Source: Corallococcus macrosporus (GTDB lineage: Bacteria; Myxococcota; Myxococcia; Myxococcales; Myxococcaceae). From it: DNA of 64,000 nucleotides. Where the stretch lies: the NCBI RefSeq assembly GCF_017302985.1, contig NZ_JAFIMU010000007.1, positions 3,363,001-3,427,000 on the forward strand, read 5' to 3'. The position numbers and the translations under genes are program-made. Positions within the stretch are counted from its first letter, which is position 1. The number at the start of each line of letters is the position of its first letter. Shown here piece by piece: positions 24,303 through 32,292 of this stretch. Under the pieces are notes generated by a model. It searched no databases, was not told where the DNA came from, and saw nothing but the letters and a program-made list of their open reading frames with translations.

Positions 24303-25347
24303 GATCCCCAAGAGTCAGGCCACTGGTTTTCGTCGATCAAGTCCGCGACCCAGTCTGCCCCGAAGTACCCTGCCGTTCCAACGATGAGCGCGCCTGCGAA
24401 TCCGGTGAGAATGGCTCCTGGGCCCGTTTCGAATCCCAGCGTGGCACCGGTCAGTGCGCCAACCTTCATCCCTGCCATGGCCGCGGCCCACCCACCGACC
24501 TGGCGGATTCCTTCCGCGGTGATGGGCTTGATGGAGGCCTGCTTCACGGACTTCTCGGTGGCCTTGCTGACGTCATAAACCGTGAACGCCAGGCCAATGA
24601 CCTGGATTGCCTTCAAGCTTCGAGCCGCAGTCATCGCATGATGAGTTCGTTTGATGGCTGACGCGGGCACGTTTCCTTCCAGCAGGACCTCGCCTTCCAT
24701 CACGATGGCCTTCCTGAGCTTGTCGATGCGGGTTCGCCAGTCAGGGTGGGCTTTCTCGAGACGCGCGAGATCCTCCAGGATGGCTTCTGTCGAGTGAATT
24801 TTCACCCCTGCGTCCGTTGCCTTCTGGATGTCGATATAGACAGGGCGTCCCGTGATGTTGGGCGCACCAGCCCTCTGGGTGCTCGCCGAAAGGAACCTGC
24901 TTTGATTGTGTCCCAGCGCGTGCTCTCCCAGTGAGAAGGATGAGGTGGGACTTGGGGGCTTCATGCCAAAGATTTCTGGGTTCGCCAGGAAGTACTCCGC
25001 CTGACTGGCGCCCGGGAACTCAAGCACCTTCCTCACGACCTTCCCGGAAGGGACGGTTTCATCCACGACCACGAAAAAGAAGCCCCTCCACTTGTCGCTG
25101 TCCAGGGGGTGTTCGTGGACGGCTTGGAGTGCCTTGTGGCAAGGACCTCCTCCTGGGCCAGGGGAAGGTAGACCTTGTCTCCGACCTGCAACCATCCACG
25201 GCGCCGATGTCCTGATGGGAGCCGGCCCATGATGAGTGGGTTCTGCTGCTCAAGCGCACTCATTGGAACCTTGTAGTGCTTGGCGATGAGCCACAACGAA
25301 CTCAGACCGTCTGATTCATTGACCACATGGATGCCGGGCACACTCAC
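24299..25347 (-). pseudogene. LysM-type polymorphic toxin, frameshifted
   Basis: Two overlapping reading frames that together look like one gene. Frame one starts near GTG 25347 and encodes an N-terminal LysM-like module (HVVNESDGLSSLWLIAKHYK ... NPLIMGRLPSGHRRRGWLQVGDKVYLPLA). It then runs out of sense and stops at 25033. Frame two carries on with sensible protein from about 25140 (DKWRGFFFVVVDETVPSGKVVRKVLEFPGA...). It continues with a helical middle domain and a C-terminal hydrophobic, Gly-rich region (AIQVIGLAFTVYD; GWAAAMAGMKVGALTGATLG; AILTGFAGALIVGTAGYFGADWVADLI), ending at 24299. The shift lies about 25120-25165; one deleted base would explain it. The architecture suggests a peptidoglycan-targeted, membrane-active toxin. 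It is coupled by ATGA to the putative immunity gene. Sequencing error is possible. Confidence 0.65.
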
Positions 25348-25499
25348 CTCCGCAATGGCAATGCAAGGGTGAGCCAAAGAGGAGCTGCAAGACAAGGAGG
25401 GTGGATACCGCGTCGCTGGTTCTTTGAAGACACCACTCCAAGGGATGCGTAGCCTCAGGCCACCTCTCCGGTCCTTCCTTGGCTGTGTATGTTATTGAG

Positions 25500-25514
25500 G
25501 CCCATGACATGGGC
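25500..25514. promoter_or_regulatory. Perfect 15-bp palindrome upstream of the LysM toxin
   Basis: GCCCATG-A-CATGGGC, 7-bp arms around one base, in the 187-bp gap between the toxin start and the end of the GspE-domain gene. It lies in an AT-richer stretch, suited to a dimeric repressor site controlling the toxin pair. Confidence 0.35.
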
Positions 25515-25533
25515 ATGAACGCCGCACGCACCT

Positions 25534-26934
25534 TCAGCGCCGGGGCTTCTTCTGTCCCGCGTTCGTGGCTTCAGCCGTGAGGGCCAGCACGGAGTACAGG
25601 TTCATCGTGTAGACGCTGTTCTCCGGCTCCAGGTCCGAGGCCTTCTGGAAGAACGCACTGGCGCGCTCGTAGTCGCGCTGGTGGTTCAGGAGGATCATCC
25701 CCATGCGGTTGTAGAGCGGCGCGGGCTTCGGCAGGAGCCCGATGCTGCGCTCCAGCAGGTCCAGCGCCTCCGCCAGCTTCCCGGCCTGCTCCAGCCGCAC
25801 GACGCGCTGGAGCACCTCCTCCCGCGTGTCCTCCACCCTGGGCGGTGACACCGGCGGCATCGTGGGAGGCTTCGCCGTCAGCGCCGTCCCCAACGTCACG
25901 GACGGCGTCGGTGCCGGAGGCCGGGCCGCCGGAGCACGGGCCGCCACCGCCTTCGCGGACGGCGGCGGCTTCGGCTCACCCCGGTCGAACACGGGCGTGC
26001 CATCCCCGGAGAACGATGCATCCGTCGAAGCCAGCGTGCCCACCAGCTTCGTCACGCCGCGCTCGGACAGCGACTCGAACACCGCGCGCAGCTCCAGCTC
26101 CGTCACCTGCGTGATCAGCGCCATGTCCGACAGCGCCGTGCGCCCGTCCACGAACGACAGCACGTACGCCTCGAACGGGCTCAGCGGCTGGTTCACCAGG
26201 TCCAGCCCCGCCACGATGACCGGCCGCACCGGCGGCCCCTTCTTCGCCGTGGCCTGCGCCTGGAACGCCACGACCCGCGTCGCCTCCTGCTGGGGCGGCC
26301 GGGGCACGCCGCGCGCTCCCGTCTGCTCGGGCTTCGTGAGCAGCGCGCGCACCAGCGACACGTTGTCCCGGGGCGGCAGGTCGTCCACGCTCCGCACGAG
26401 CAGCAGCTCACAGCGCGCGCACTGGAAGTCCCCCGGCATGCACGACGCTCCGCAGTGCGGACACACCAGGTCCTCCGGCGGGTGCTCGAAGGCGTTCGCG
26501 TCCGCGTAGTAGTGCTTGCGGATGGCCGCGCGGATGGACCGGCGCACCGCCACGAACGGCAGCACCTGCGCCACCCCCACCGTCGAGGCAATCTCCTCCA
26601 GCGCCCGCTGCCGCTGCGGCTCGGAGATGGCCACGTACAGCGCGTCCTGTGCCAGCCGCAGCGGCATGAAGTCGAAGCCCTCCGCCAGCCGCACCGGCAC
26701 GCGCTCCAGGAGTGCGGGGTCCACCTTCGCCTGCGCCAGCTTCTCCGTGGACACGAAGCGCGTCTTCAGCTCCTGCGCCAGGAGCCGCAGCACCGGCGTC
26801 TCGTCCACGCCCAGCCGCACCAGGCACTCGCCCAGCTTCAGCCCCGTCTCCTGCTGCCGCGCGAGCGCCCGGGACAACAGCTCCGGCGTCAGCACTCCAT
26901 CCAGGACCAACTGCTCCCCGAGCTTGCGCGTCAT
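25534..26934 (-). CDS. GspE N-terminal-domain (MshEN) / zinc-ribbon / TPR regulatory protein
   Basis: A 466-residue soluble protein. Residues 1-140 are a type II secretion/pilus-ATPase N-terminal (MshEN) domain: GEQLVLDGVLTPELLSRALARQQETGLKLGE, LLAQELKTRFVS and AISEPQRQRALEEIA. MshEN domains can bind cyclic-di-GMP, though the key binding residues cannot be verified here. About 156-175 is a zinc-ribbon CPHCGASC...CARC. About 225-300 resembles a DUF4388-like segment (PLSPFEAYVLSFVDGRTALSDMA). After a Pro-rich linker the C-terminus (about 370-455) holds TPR-like helices (AGKLAEALDLLERSIGLLPKPAPLYNRMGMILL). No ATPase domain is present, so it is a regulator or scaffold. It is divergent from the SPFH operon. 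Confidence 0.8.
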   Translation of the reverse strand: MTRKLGEQLVLDGVLTPELLSRALARQQETGLKLGECLVRLGVDETPVLRLLAQELKTRFVSTEKLAQAKVDPALLERVPVRLAEGFDFMPLRLAQDALYVAISEPQRQRALEEIASTVGVAQVLPFVAVRRSIRAAIRKHYYADANAFEHPPEDLVCPHCGASCMPGDFQCARCELLLVRSVDDLPPRDNVSLVRALLTKPEQTGARGVPRPPQQEATRVVAFQAQATAKKGPPVRPVIVAGLDLVNQPLSPFEAYVLSFVDGRTALSDMALITQVTELELRAVFESLSERGVTKLVGTLASTDASFSGDGTPVFDRGEPKPPPSAKAVAARAPAARPPAPTPSVTLGTALTAKPPTMPPVSPPRVEDTREEVLQRVVRLEQAGKLAEALDLLERSIGLLPKPAPLYNRMGMILLNHQRDYERASAFFQKASDLEPENSVYTMNLYSVLALTAEATNAGQKKPRR

Positions 26935-27013
26935 GCCCCCGATTCAAGGCCGCCCGGGCCCACCCCGTCCACCGGCATCCACGCCACCTACACCGCTTTC
27001 CCTCCAACCTGTG

Positions 27014-27058
27014 TTGCGAACGTGTATGGATGACACTAAGATGGTGTCGAAAATACAC
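27014..27058 (+). promoter_or_regulatory. Promoter with nested dyad operator before the SPFH gene
   Basis: TTGCGA (27014-27019) and TAAGAT (27037-27042) are spaced 17 bp, as a sigma-70-type promoter. The -10 sits in the centre of a strikingly symmetric dyad: GTGTAT (27022-27027) and GACAC (27032-27036) mirror GTGTC (27044-27048) and ATACAC (27053-27058), with equal 4-bp spacers. A repressor dimer or tetramer bound here would block the promoter. A second GTGTT half-site lies at 27011. Confidence 0.5.
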
Positions 27059-27086
27059 AAACGCAGCAGGTGAGGGGGATGCGCGG

Positions 27087-28106
27087 ATGTTCTTCGGGTA
27101 CATGAAGTCAACGCCGACCACGTACGTGATGCAGTACCGGGACGGCGAGGTGGTCCGCGAAGGTGCGGGCCTGTCGTTCCTCTACTGGAAGCCGGCGACG
27201 ACGCTGGTGGCGGTGCCGCTGTCGAGCGCGGACGTCCCGTTCGCCTTCAACGAGGTCACCCGCGACTTCCAGCCGGTGACGATTCAGGGCCAGCTGACAT
27301 ACCGGGTGGACGACCCGCGCAAGCTCGCGGGGCTCCTGGACTACTCCATCACCCCGTCGGGGCGTCACCGCTCGGAGGACCCGGAGAAGCTGGCGGACCG
27401 GCTGGTGCAGGCCGCGCAGGTGCGTGCCCGCGCGGTGGTGCAGTCCCTGAGCCTGCGCGAGGTGCTGGTCCAGTCCGACATGCTGGAGGCGCGCGTGCTG
27501 GCGGCGCTGGCGGAGGCCGAGTCCGTGAAGGCGCTGGGCGTGCACGTGATGGCCTTCTCCGTGCTCTCCATCCAGCCCACGCCGGAGATGGCGCGCGCGC
27601 TGGAGGCCGCCGCGCGCGAGGGGCTCCAGCGGGAGGCGGACGAGGCCATCTACGCCCGCCGCAACGCGGCCGTGGAGCAGGAGCGGCGCATCAAGGAGAG
27701 CGAGCTGGCCACGGAGCTGGTGGTGGAGGAGCGCCAGCGCCAGATTCGCGAGGCGAAGATGGCCGCGGACATCGCGGTGGAGGAGCAGCGCGCCGCCCTC
27801 ATGGAGCGCTGGGTCCAGAACGAGCGCCAGTCCGCGGACGCGCGCGCATACACCCTGGAGAAGACGCTGGAGCCGGTGCGCAACATGGACTGGAAGACGC
27901 CGCTGGCCACGTCCTCCAACGGCGGCGACCCGGCCCTGAACATCGCCCTGGCCTTCCGCGAGATGGGCGAGAACGCGGAGCGCATCGGCGAGCTCAACGT
28001 GTCGCCGGACCTCCTGCGCTCGCTGCTCCCCGCGGACTCCAGGCCGCACAAGCCGAACAAGCCCCCCCGGGCCGAAGTCCAGACCTTCGACCCTCGCGAC
28101 CGCTGA
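27087..28106 (+). CDS. SPFH/band 7 domain protein
   Basis: A 339-residue protein starting at ATG 27087. Residues 1 to about 215 form an SPFH/PHB domain: YREGAGLSFLYWKPATTLVAVPLS, FNEVTRDFQPVTIQGQLTYRVDDP, LVQAAQVRARAVVQSLSLREVLVQSDMLE and ALGVHVMAFSVLSIQPTPEMARALE. Residues about 215-275 are a charged coiled coil (RIKESELATELVVEERQRQIREAK). There is no membrane segment, unlike most flotillins, so it may be cytosolic or peripheral. It is followed by an NAD-kinase-like gene 13 bp downstream; the two recur together as far as I recall. The function of the pair is unknown. Transcription is probably controlled by the dyad operator just upstream. Confidence 0.85.
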   Translation: MFFGYMKSTPTTYVMQYRDGEVVREGAGLSFLYWKPATTLVAVPLSSADVPFAFNEVTRDFQPVTIQGQLTYRVDDPRKLAGLLDYSITPSGRHRSEDPEKLADRLVQAAQVRARAVVQSLSLREVLVQSDMLEARVLAALAEAESVKALGVHVMAFSVLSIQPTPEMARALEAAAREGLQREADEAIYARRNAAVEQERRIKESELATELVVEERQRQIREAKMAADIAVEEQRAALMERWVQNERQSADARAYTLEKTLEPVRNMDWKTPLATSSNGGDPALNIALAFREMGENAERIGELNVSPDLLRSLLPADSRPHKPNKPPRAEVQTFDPRDR

Positions 28107-28119
28107 AGGGAGGCCCCGG

Positions 28120-29049
28120 ATGAACACCCCGTTCGAGAAGGTGGTCCTCGTCACACGCAAGACGCGGCTGGCGGACCTGGTGGTGCGCTTCAACACGAAG
28201 AAGCAGGCGAAGTTCTATGTGGAGCGCAACAACCAGGACTTCAACGCCTTCGAGGCGGAGGACGACACCTACCGCCGCGCGGTGGACGGCCTGCGCTCGC
28301 AGTTGGACGTGGGGCTGCCGGTGCAGCAGGTGGACCGCTCGCTCGTACCCACCTTCCTCTTCACCGGCAAGGAGCTCGTCGTGGCGGTGGGGCAGGACGG
28401 GCTCGTCGCCAACGTGGCCAAGTACGTGGGCAGCCAGCCGCTCGTGGGCGTGAACCCGGACCCCGAGCGCTTCGACGGCGTGCTGCTGCCGTTCCTCCCG
28501 CGCGACGCCCGGGCCGCCGTGCTGCGCACGCTGGAGGGCCGCGCGAGGGTGCGCCAGGTGCAACTGGCGGAGGCGCGGCTCCAGGACGGCCAGCGGCTGC
28601 TCGCCTTCAACGACCTGTTCATCGGCGCGCGCACGCACGTGTCCGCCCGCTACGAGGTCCGCTACGGCGGGAAGGAGGAGTCGCAGTCCTCCAGCGGCGT
28701 GCTCGTGTCCACCGGCGCGGGCTCCAGCGGGTGGCTGTCGTCCGTGTTCGCGCTCGCGCGGGGCCTCACCCGGTGCACGGGCGGCACGCCGGGGAAGCCC
28801 TGGACGCTCGGTTGGGAGGAGGCGCGGCTCGCCTTCGTCGTGCGCGAGCCCTTCGTCAGCCGCCACTCGGGCGCGGACATCGTCGGCGGCTTCGTCACGG
28901 CCCAACAGGAGCTGGTGCTCGAGTCCCGCATGCCCCAGGGCGGCGTCATCTTCAGCGACGGCATGGAGGAGGACTTCCTCACCTTCGGCGCCGGCGCCAC
29001 CGCGCGCATCCGTCCGGCCGAGCAGAGGGCACGCCTGGTCGTCCACTGA
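28120..29049 (+). CDS. NAD-kinase-like protein with altered GGDG motif
   Basis: A 309-residue protein related to ATP-NAD kinases by its order of motifs: VAVGQDGLVANVAKYVG (the family's GGDGT loop, here Gly91-Gln-Asp-Gly94), VGVNPDPERFDGVLLPF, LAFNDLFIGA (equivalent of the NExxI loop), and STGAGSSGWLSS (equivalent of STPTGSTAY). A C-terminal region with DGMEEDF matches the family's closing DG. The catalytic Asp is kept but the preceding Gly is Gln, and the substrate loop is changed. It may phosphorylate a different dinucleotide or only bind it. It sits in one operon with the SPFH protein, which suggests a membrane- or scaffold-linked complex. Confidence 0.75.
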   Translation: MNTPFEKVVLVTRKTRLADLVVRFNTKKQAKFYVERNNQDFNAFEAEDDTYRRAVDGLRSQLDVGLPVQQVDRSLVPTFLFTGKELVVAVGQDGLVANVAKYVGSQPLVGVNPDPERFDGVLLPFLPRDARAAVLRTLEGRARVRQVQLAEARLQDGQRLLAFNDLFIGARTHVSARYEVRYGGKEESQSSSGVLVSTGAGSSGWLSSVFALARGLTRCTGGTPGKPWTLGWEEARLAFVVREPFVSRHSGADIVGGFVTAQQELVLESRMPQGGVIFSDGMEEDFLTFGAGATARIRPAEQRARLVVH

Positions 29050-29465
29050 GACACCGCACCCGATGCGACAGGTCCCAAGAATCCGGGACGCCCCGAGTAT
29101 CGATGGACCTCGCGGGCACTCCCCGGATTTCCGGGTGATACAGCCGCTTCCACGCGATGGCCCGGTCGCCTTCCTACCCACCGAGCGGGGACCGTGGAGT
29201 CGCCCCGGAGGGCACGCACCGCGCGGGTGCGCCGTGCATCTCTACAGCGTGGGGAGACCGCGCCCGGCTCCCCGTCCGGCAGACGACACCGTGTCCCTTC
29301 CCCGGACCTGAAATTCCAGGCATGGTGGGCGCAGTCGCCTTACCTTCGAAGCGTAGTCGTTGGGGCAGTGGTCCCAGGTGCAGGCGGAAAACTTCGCCGG
29401 AGTTGCGTCCGGTCGTTGATGGGCGTAGGACGCAAATCTCCCGGGAAGTTGCTCAGGGGTGATCA
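29050..29465. other. 416-bp intergenic region before the PTS operon
   Basis: No convincing coding sequence is seen; short open frames here lack ribosome sites and sensible protein. It must contain the promoter of the PTS operon, but no clear sigma-70 or sigma-54 pair stands out. A small CCCGG-ATTT-CCGGG hairpin near 29123-29136 could end the NAD-kinase-like transcript. Confidence 0.4.
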
Positions 29466-29888
29466 ATGGTCGGCCTCGTCATCGCATCGCACGGGCGTCT
29501 CGCGGATGAGCTTGTCTCAACCGCTGAACAGATCGTGGGCAAGCTGCCCGCCGTGGCCACGTGCAACATCGAGCCGGGGGCTCCCGTCGAGGACCTCCGC
29601 GCCAAGATGAAGCTGGCGGTCAAGGCCGTGGATGAAGGGGACGGTGTCATCATCATGGCCGACCTCTTCGGAGGTACCCCCTGTAAGGAATCGCTGATGA
29701 TGTGTCAGCGGATGAATCTGGAGGTCCTGGCCGGCGTCAATCTGCCCATGCTGCTGAAGGCCAACTCGCTCCGTTCGGAGCAGATGGCCCTGTCGGACAT
29801 GGCCAACCAGCTGGCGTCGTACGGCCAGCGCAACATCACCTGTGCATCCGCCCTGCTTCGCGAGGCCCAGCAGCAGCCGCGAACTTGA
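29466..29888 (+). CDS. PTS EIIA, mannose family
   Basis: A 140-residue EIIA-Man type phosphocarrier. VIASHGRLADELVSTAEQIVG carries the active-site His9, phosphorylated by HPr. GDGVIIMADLFGGTPCKESLMM is the conserved helix-loop of the family (usually DLFGGTPxN). It is cytoplasmic and would pass phosphate to the EIIB encoded 33 bp downstream. It begins the PTS operon EIIA-EIIB-EIIC-EIID-HPr-EI. The full cascade being co-encoded points to either real hexose uptake or a regulatory relay with a transport module kept intact. Confidence 0.93.
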   Translation: MVGLVIASHGRLADELVSTAEQIVGKLPAVATCNIEPGAPVEDLRAKMKLAVKAVDEGDGVIIMADLFGGTPCKESLMMCQRMNLEVLAGVNLPMLLKANSLRSEQMALSDMANQLASYGQRNITCASALLREAQQQPRT

Positions 29889-29921
29889 CGGACCCGCCCG
29901 GGTCGGCGATTCGAGACTGCC

Positions 29922-30407
29922 GTGATCACCCTGGTCCGCGTCGACAACCGCCTCATCCATGGTCAGGTCGTCGAAGCCTGGCTTCCCCACCTCAAGGTGT
30001 CCCGTGTGGTGGTGGCGGACGATGAGGCGGCCTCCAGTCCCCTCATCCGTGCCGCCATGGCGCTCGCCGTGCAGAGCGCCATCGAGGTGCAGATCCTCCC
30101 GCTTGCCCAGGTGGACTTCGCCGCCCTGTCCAAGGACGGCGTGCGCACCCTGGTGCTCTTGAGGGACGTCGCCTCCGTGCCGTTCGCCTTCCAGCACGGG
30201 CTGGCCATGGACCAGCTCAACCTGGGCAACGTGCACTTCGGCACCGGCCGGCGGCAGGTGTCGCCGTCCGTCTTCCTGGCGGAGGGCGAGCTGCAGGCCC
30301 TCCAGCAACTGTCCGCGCAGGGCGTGCGCGTGGAGGCGCGCGCCGTGCCCGCGGAGAAGTCCGTGGACCTGCCGGACCTGACCGAGCGCTGGTCGAAGGC
30401 CGGGTGA
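29922..30407 (+). CDS. PTS EIIB, mannose/fructose/sorbose family
   Basis: A 161-residue EIIB. The start is GTG 29922, giving MITLVRVDNRLIHGQVVEAW with the phospho-accepting His13 in the family's DxRLIHGQV motif. VVADDEAASSPLIRAAMALA and LVLLRDVASV follow, then NLGNVHFGTGRRQVSPSVFL with the conserved NVG-type loop. It is a cytoplasmic domain protein that accepts phosphate from EIIA and passes it to sugar bound by EIIC/EIID. It ends 4 bp before EIIC. Confidence 0.94.
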   Translation: MITLVRVDNRLIHGQVVEAWLPHLKVSRVVVADDEAASSPLIRAAMALAVQSAIEVQILPLAQVDFAALSKDGVRTLVLLRDVASVPFAFQHGLAMDQLNLGNVHFGTGRRQVSPSVFLAEGELQALQQLSAQGVRVEARAVPAEKSVDLPDLTERWSKAG

Positions 30408-30411
30408 GCCG

Positions 30412-31131
30412 GTGAACGTCGGCTGGACCCAGGTGGCGCTCGCGTGTCTCTGGGGGGGCCTGGTGGCCGTGGAGCGCAAGGCGTTCCTCCAGGCCATGCT
30501 GTCCCGGCCCCTGGTGGCCGCCACGTTCATGGGCGCCCTGCTGGGTGACGTGGGCGGGGGCCTGTCCGTCGGCATGCTGCTGGAGCTGTTCTACCTGGGG
30601 ACCGCCAACCTGGGCGCCTCCCTGCCGGAGAACGACACCATCGCGGCCACTGGCACCGCCGCCGCCGCCGCCACCCTCACCACCGCCACGGGCGCGGGCT
30701 CCACGCCGGCCATCTGGTCGCTGGCCGTGCTGCTCTTCATCGGCCTGGGGCGGGTGGGGCGCCGGCTGGACCGGCTGCTGGAGGGCTACTCCGCCCGGCT
30801 CGCGCGCGTGGCGCTGGCGTCCGCGGAGGCCGGCAACCTCACGCGCGCGATGCGGCAGAACCTGTGGGGCATGTGGCCGCACTTCGTCTGCTACGGCGCC
30901 ATCACCGGCGCGTGCGCGCTGGCCGGCTACTTCCTGGAGCCGGTGATGGTGGCGCTGCCGCACGGGCTGGTGCGGGGCCTCGCGTGGGCGTACCCGGCCA
31001 TGGCGTCCGTGGCGGCGGCCATCGCGGCGCAGTCCAGCCACGCGAAGCGCGCTCCCCTGTACGCGGGGCTTGCCGCGGCGGCCGTCACCGCGGCGGTGGT
31101 GCTGGTGCAGTTGCAGGAGCAGCGGCCATGA
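30412..31131 (+). CDS. PTS EIIC, mannose family (membrane)
   Basis: A 239-residue polytopic protein from GTG 30412. Motifs of the Man-family IIC are visible: GGLVAVERKAFLQAMLSRPLVAATFMGALLGD at the N-terminus and GMLLELFYLGTANLGASLPENDTIAA in the middle, followed by several Ala-rich helices. Together with EIID it would form the transmembrane sugar channel. It overlaps EIID by 4 bp (ATGA), so the two are made at equal amounts. No truncation is seen. Confidence 0.9.
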   Translation: MNVGWTQVALACLWGGLVAVERKAFLQAMLSRPLVAATFMGALLGDVGGGLSVGMLLELFYLGTANLGASLPENDTIAATGTAAAAATLTTATGAGSTPAIWSLAVLLFIGLGRVGRRLDRLLEGYSARLARVALASAEAGNLTRAMRQNLWGMWPHFVCYGAITGACALAGYFLEPVMVALPHGLVRGLAWAYPAMASVAAAIAAQSSHAKRAPLYAGLAAAAVTAAVVLVQLQEQRP

Positions 31132-31934
31132 GCGTGCAGACGACGCCCACGCCCGCGGCCGCCCCCGCCTTCACGCCGCCCGCGCGGCTGTCGCGGGGCA
31201 CGGTGCTGCGCGTCTTCCTGCGCTCGCTCTTCCTCCAGGCGTCGTGGAACCCCAAGGGCATGCAGAACCTGGGGCTCGCGTACGCGGTGTATCCCGCGCT
31301 GGAGCGGCTGTACCCGCCGGGCCCGCAGCGCGAGGCGGCGGTGCGCCGGCACCTGGTCTTCTTCAACACGCACCCATACGTGGCCGCGGCCATCGTGGGC
31401 GGCGTGGTGAACCACGAACAGAAGATTGCCCGGGGGGAGGAGACGCCGGACCGGGTGGTGGGCTTCAAGGCGGCGCTGATGGGGCCGCTGGCGGCGCTGG
31501 GGGACGGGTTCTTCTGGCTGTCGCTGAAGCCCGCGGTGGGCGGCCTGTGCGCGGCCATGGTGCCCTTGCTGGGCGTCTGGGCGGTGGTGCTCTTCCTGGT
31601 GCTCTACAACCTGGTGCACCTGCTCTTGCGCATCCGGCTGTACTGGCTGGGCCTGAGCCTGGGGGACCGGCTGGTGGAGGCCGTGGCGCGGGTGAACCTT
31701 CCTGCCAAGGGCGCCCGCCTGCGGGGCGTGGCGGCGGCGAGCGCGGGCGGGCTGGCCGCGTGGCTGGCGGTCAGCTTCGGGGCGACGGCGGGCGGGACCT
31801 GGGCGCCGTTCCTGGCGGTGGGGTGCCTGGCGGTGGGCGTGTTGGCGTACGTGGCCGTCAACCGGCGGGTCCCCACCTACGTGGTCCTCTATGTCGCGGC
31901 GGGATTGGCCTGCGCGGCGGGCGCCTTTCTGTGA
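31128..31934 (+). CDS. PTS EIID, mannose family (membrane)
   Basis: A 268-residue protein from ATG 31128, coupled to EIIC. After a Pro/Ala-rich N-terminus the IID signature appears: FLRSLFLQASWNPKGMQNLGLAYAVYPALERLYPPG, then HLVFFNTHPYVAAAIVGGVVNHEQKIARGEE and FKAALMGPLAALGDGFFWLSLKP. C-terminal helices complete it. This protein class exists only in Man-type PTS. Its presence with EIIC makes a complete permease and argues against a purely regulatory PTS. Confidence 0.92.
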   Translation: MSVQTTPTPAAAPAFTPPARLSRGTVLRVFLRSLFLQASWNPKGMQNLGLAYAVYPALERLYPPGPQREAAVRRHLVFFNTHPYVAAAIVGGVVNHEQKIARGEETPDRVVGFKAALMGPLAALGDGFFWLSLKPAVGGLCAAMVPLLGVWAVVLFLVLYNLVHLLLRIRLYWLGLSLGDRLVEAVARVNLPAKGARLRGVAAASAGGLAAWLAVSFGATAGGTWAPFLAVGCLAVGVLAYVAVNRRVPTYVVLYVAAGLACAAGAFL

Positions 31935-31970
31935 GTACGAACACCTTTTGAGTGAAGCAGGAGTCGCACG

Positions 31971-32249
31971 ATGGCGAGTGAAGCCGAGGGAACCTTCGAG
32001 ATCATCAACGCGCTGGGGCTGCACGCCCGGGCCGCGGCGCAGATGGTCAAGGTGGCCAACCGCTTCAAGAGCGAGGTCTCCATCCAGGCCTCCGGGCAGC
32101 GCGCCAACGCCAAGTCCATCATGGGCGTGCTGATGCTCGCGGCGGCCCAGGGCACCAAGGTGAAGCTCACCTGCAAGGGCGAGGACGCCGAGGCCTGCCT
32201 GTCCGAATTGAAAAAGCTCATCGAGGACCGGTTTGGCGAAGCGCAGTGA
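31971..32249 (+). CDS. ptsH: Phosphocarrier protein HPr
   Basis: A 92-residue HPr. GLHARAA holds the PEP/EI-phosphorylated His18. AKSIMGVLMLAA holds Ser49, the equivalent of the regulatory Ser46 phosphorylated by HPr kinase. The presence of that serine motif matches hprK at 18478. AGGAG lies upstream of ATG 31971. EIID ends 36 bp upstream, and EI starts 43 bp downstream. Confidence 0.95.
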   Translation: MASEAEGTFEIINALGLHARAAAQMVKVANRFKSEVSIQASGQRANAKSIMGVLMLAAAQGTKVKLTCKGEDAEACLSELKKLIEDRFGEAQ

Positions 32250-32292
32250 GCGTCGAAAGGGGAGGTAGACTCCCCTAGAGGTCAGGAAAACC

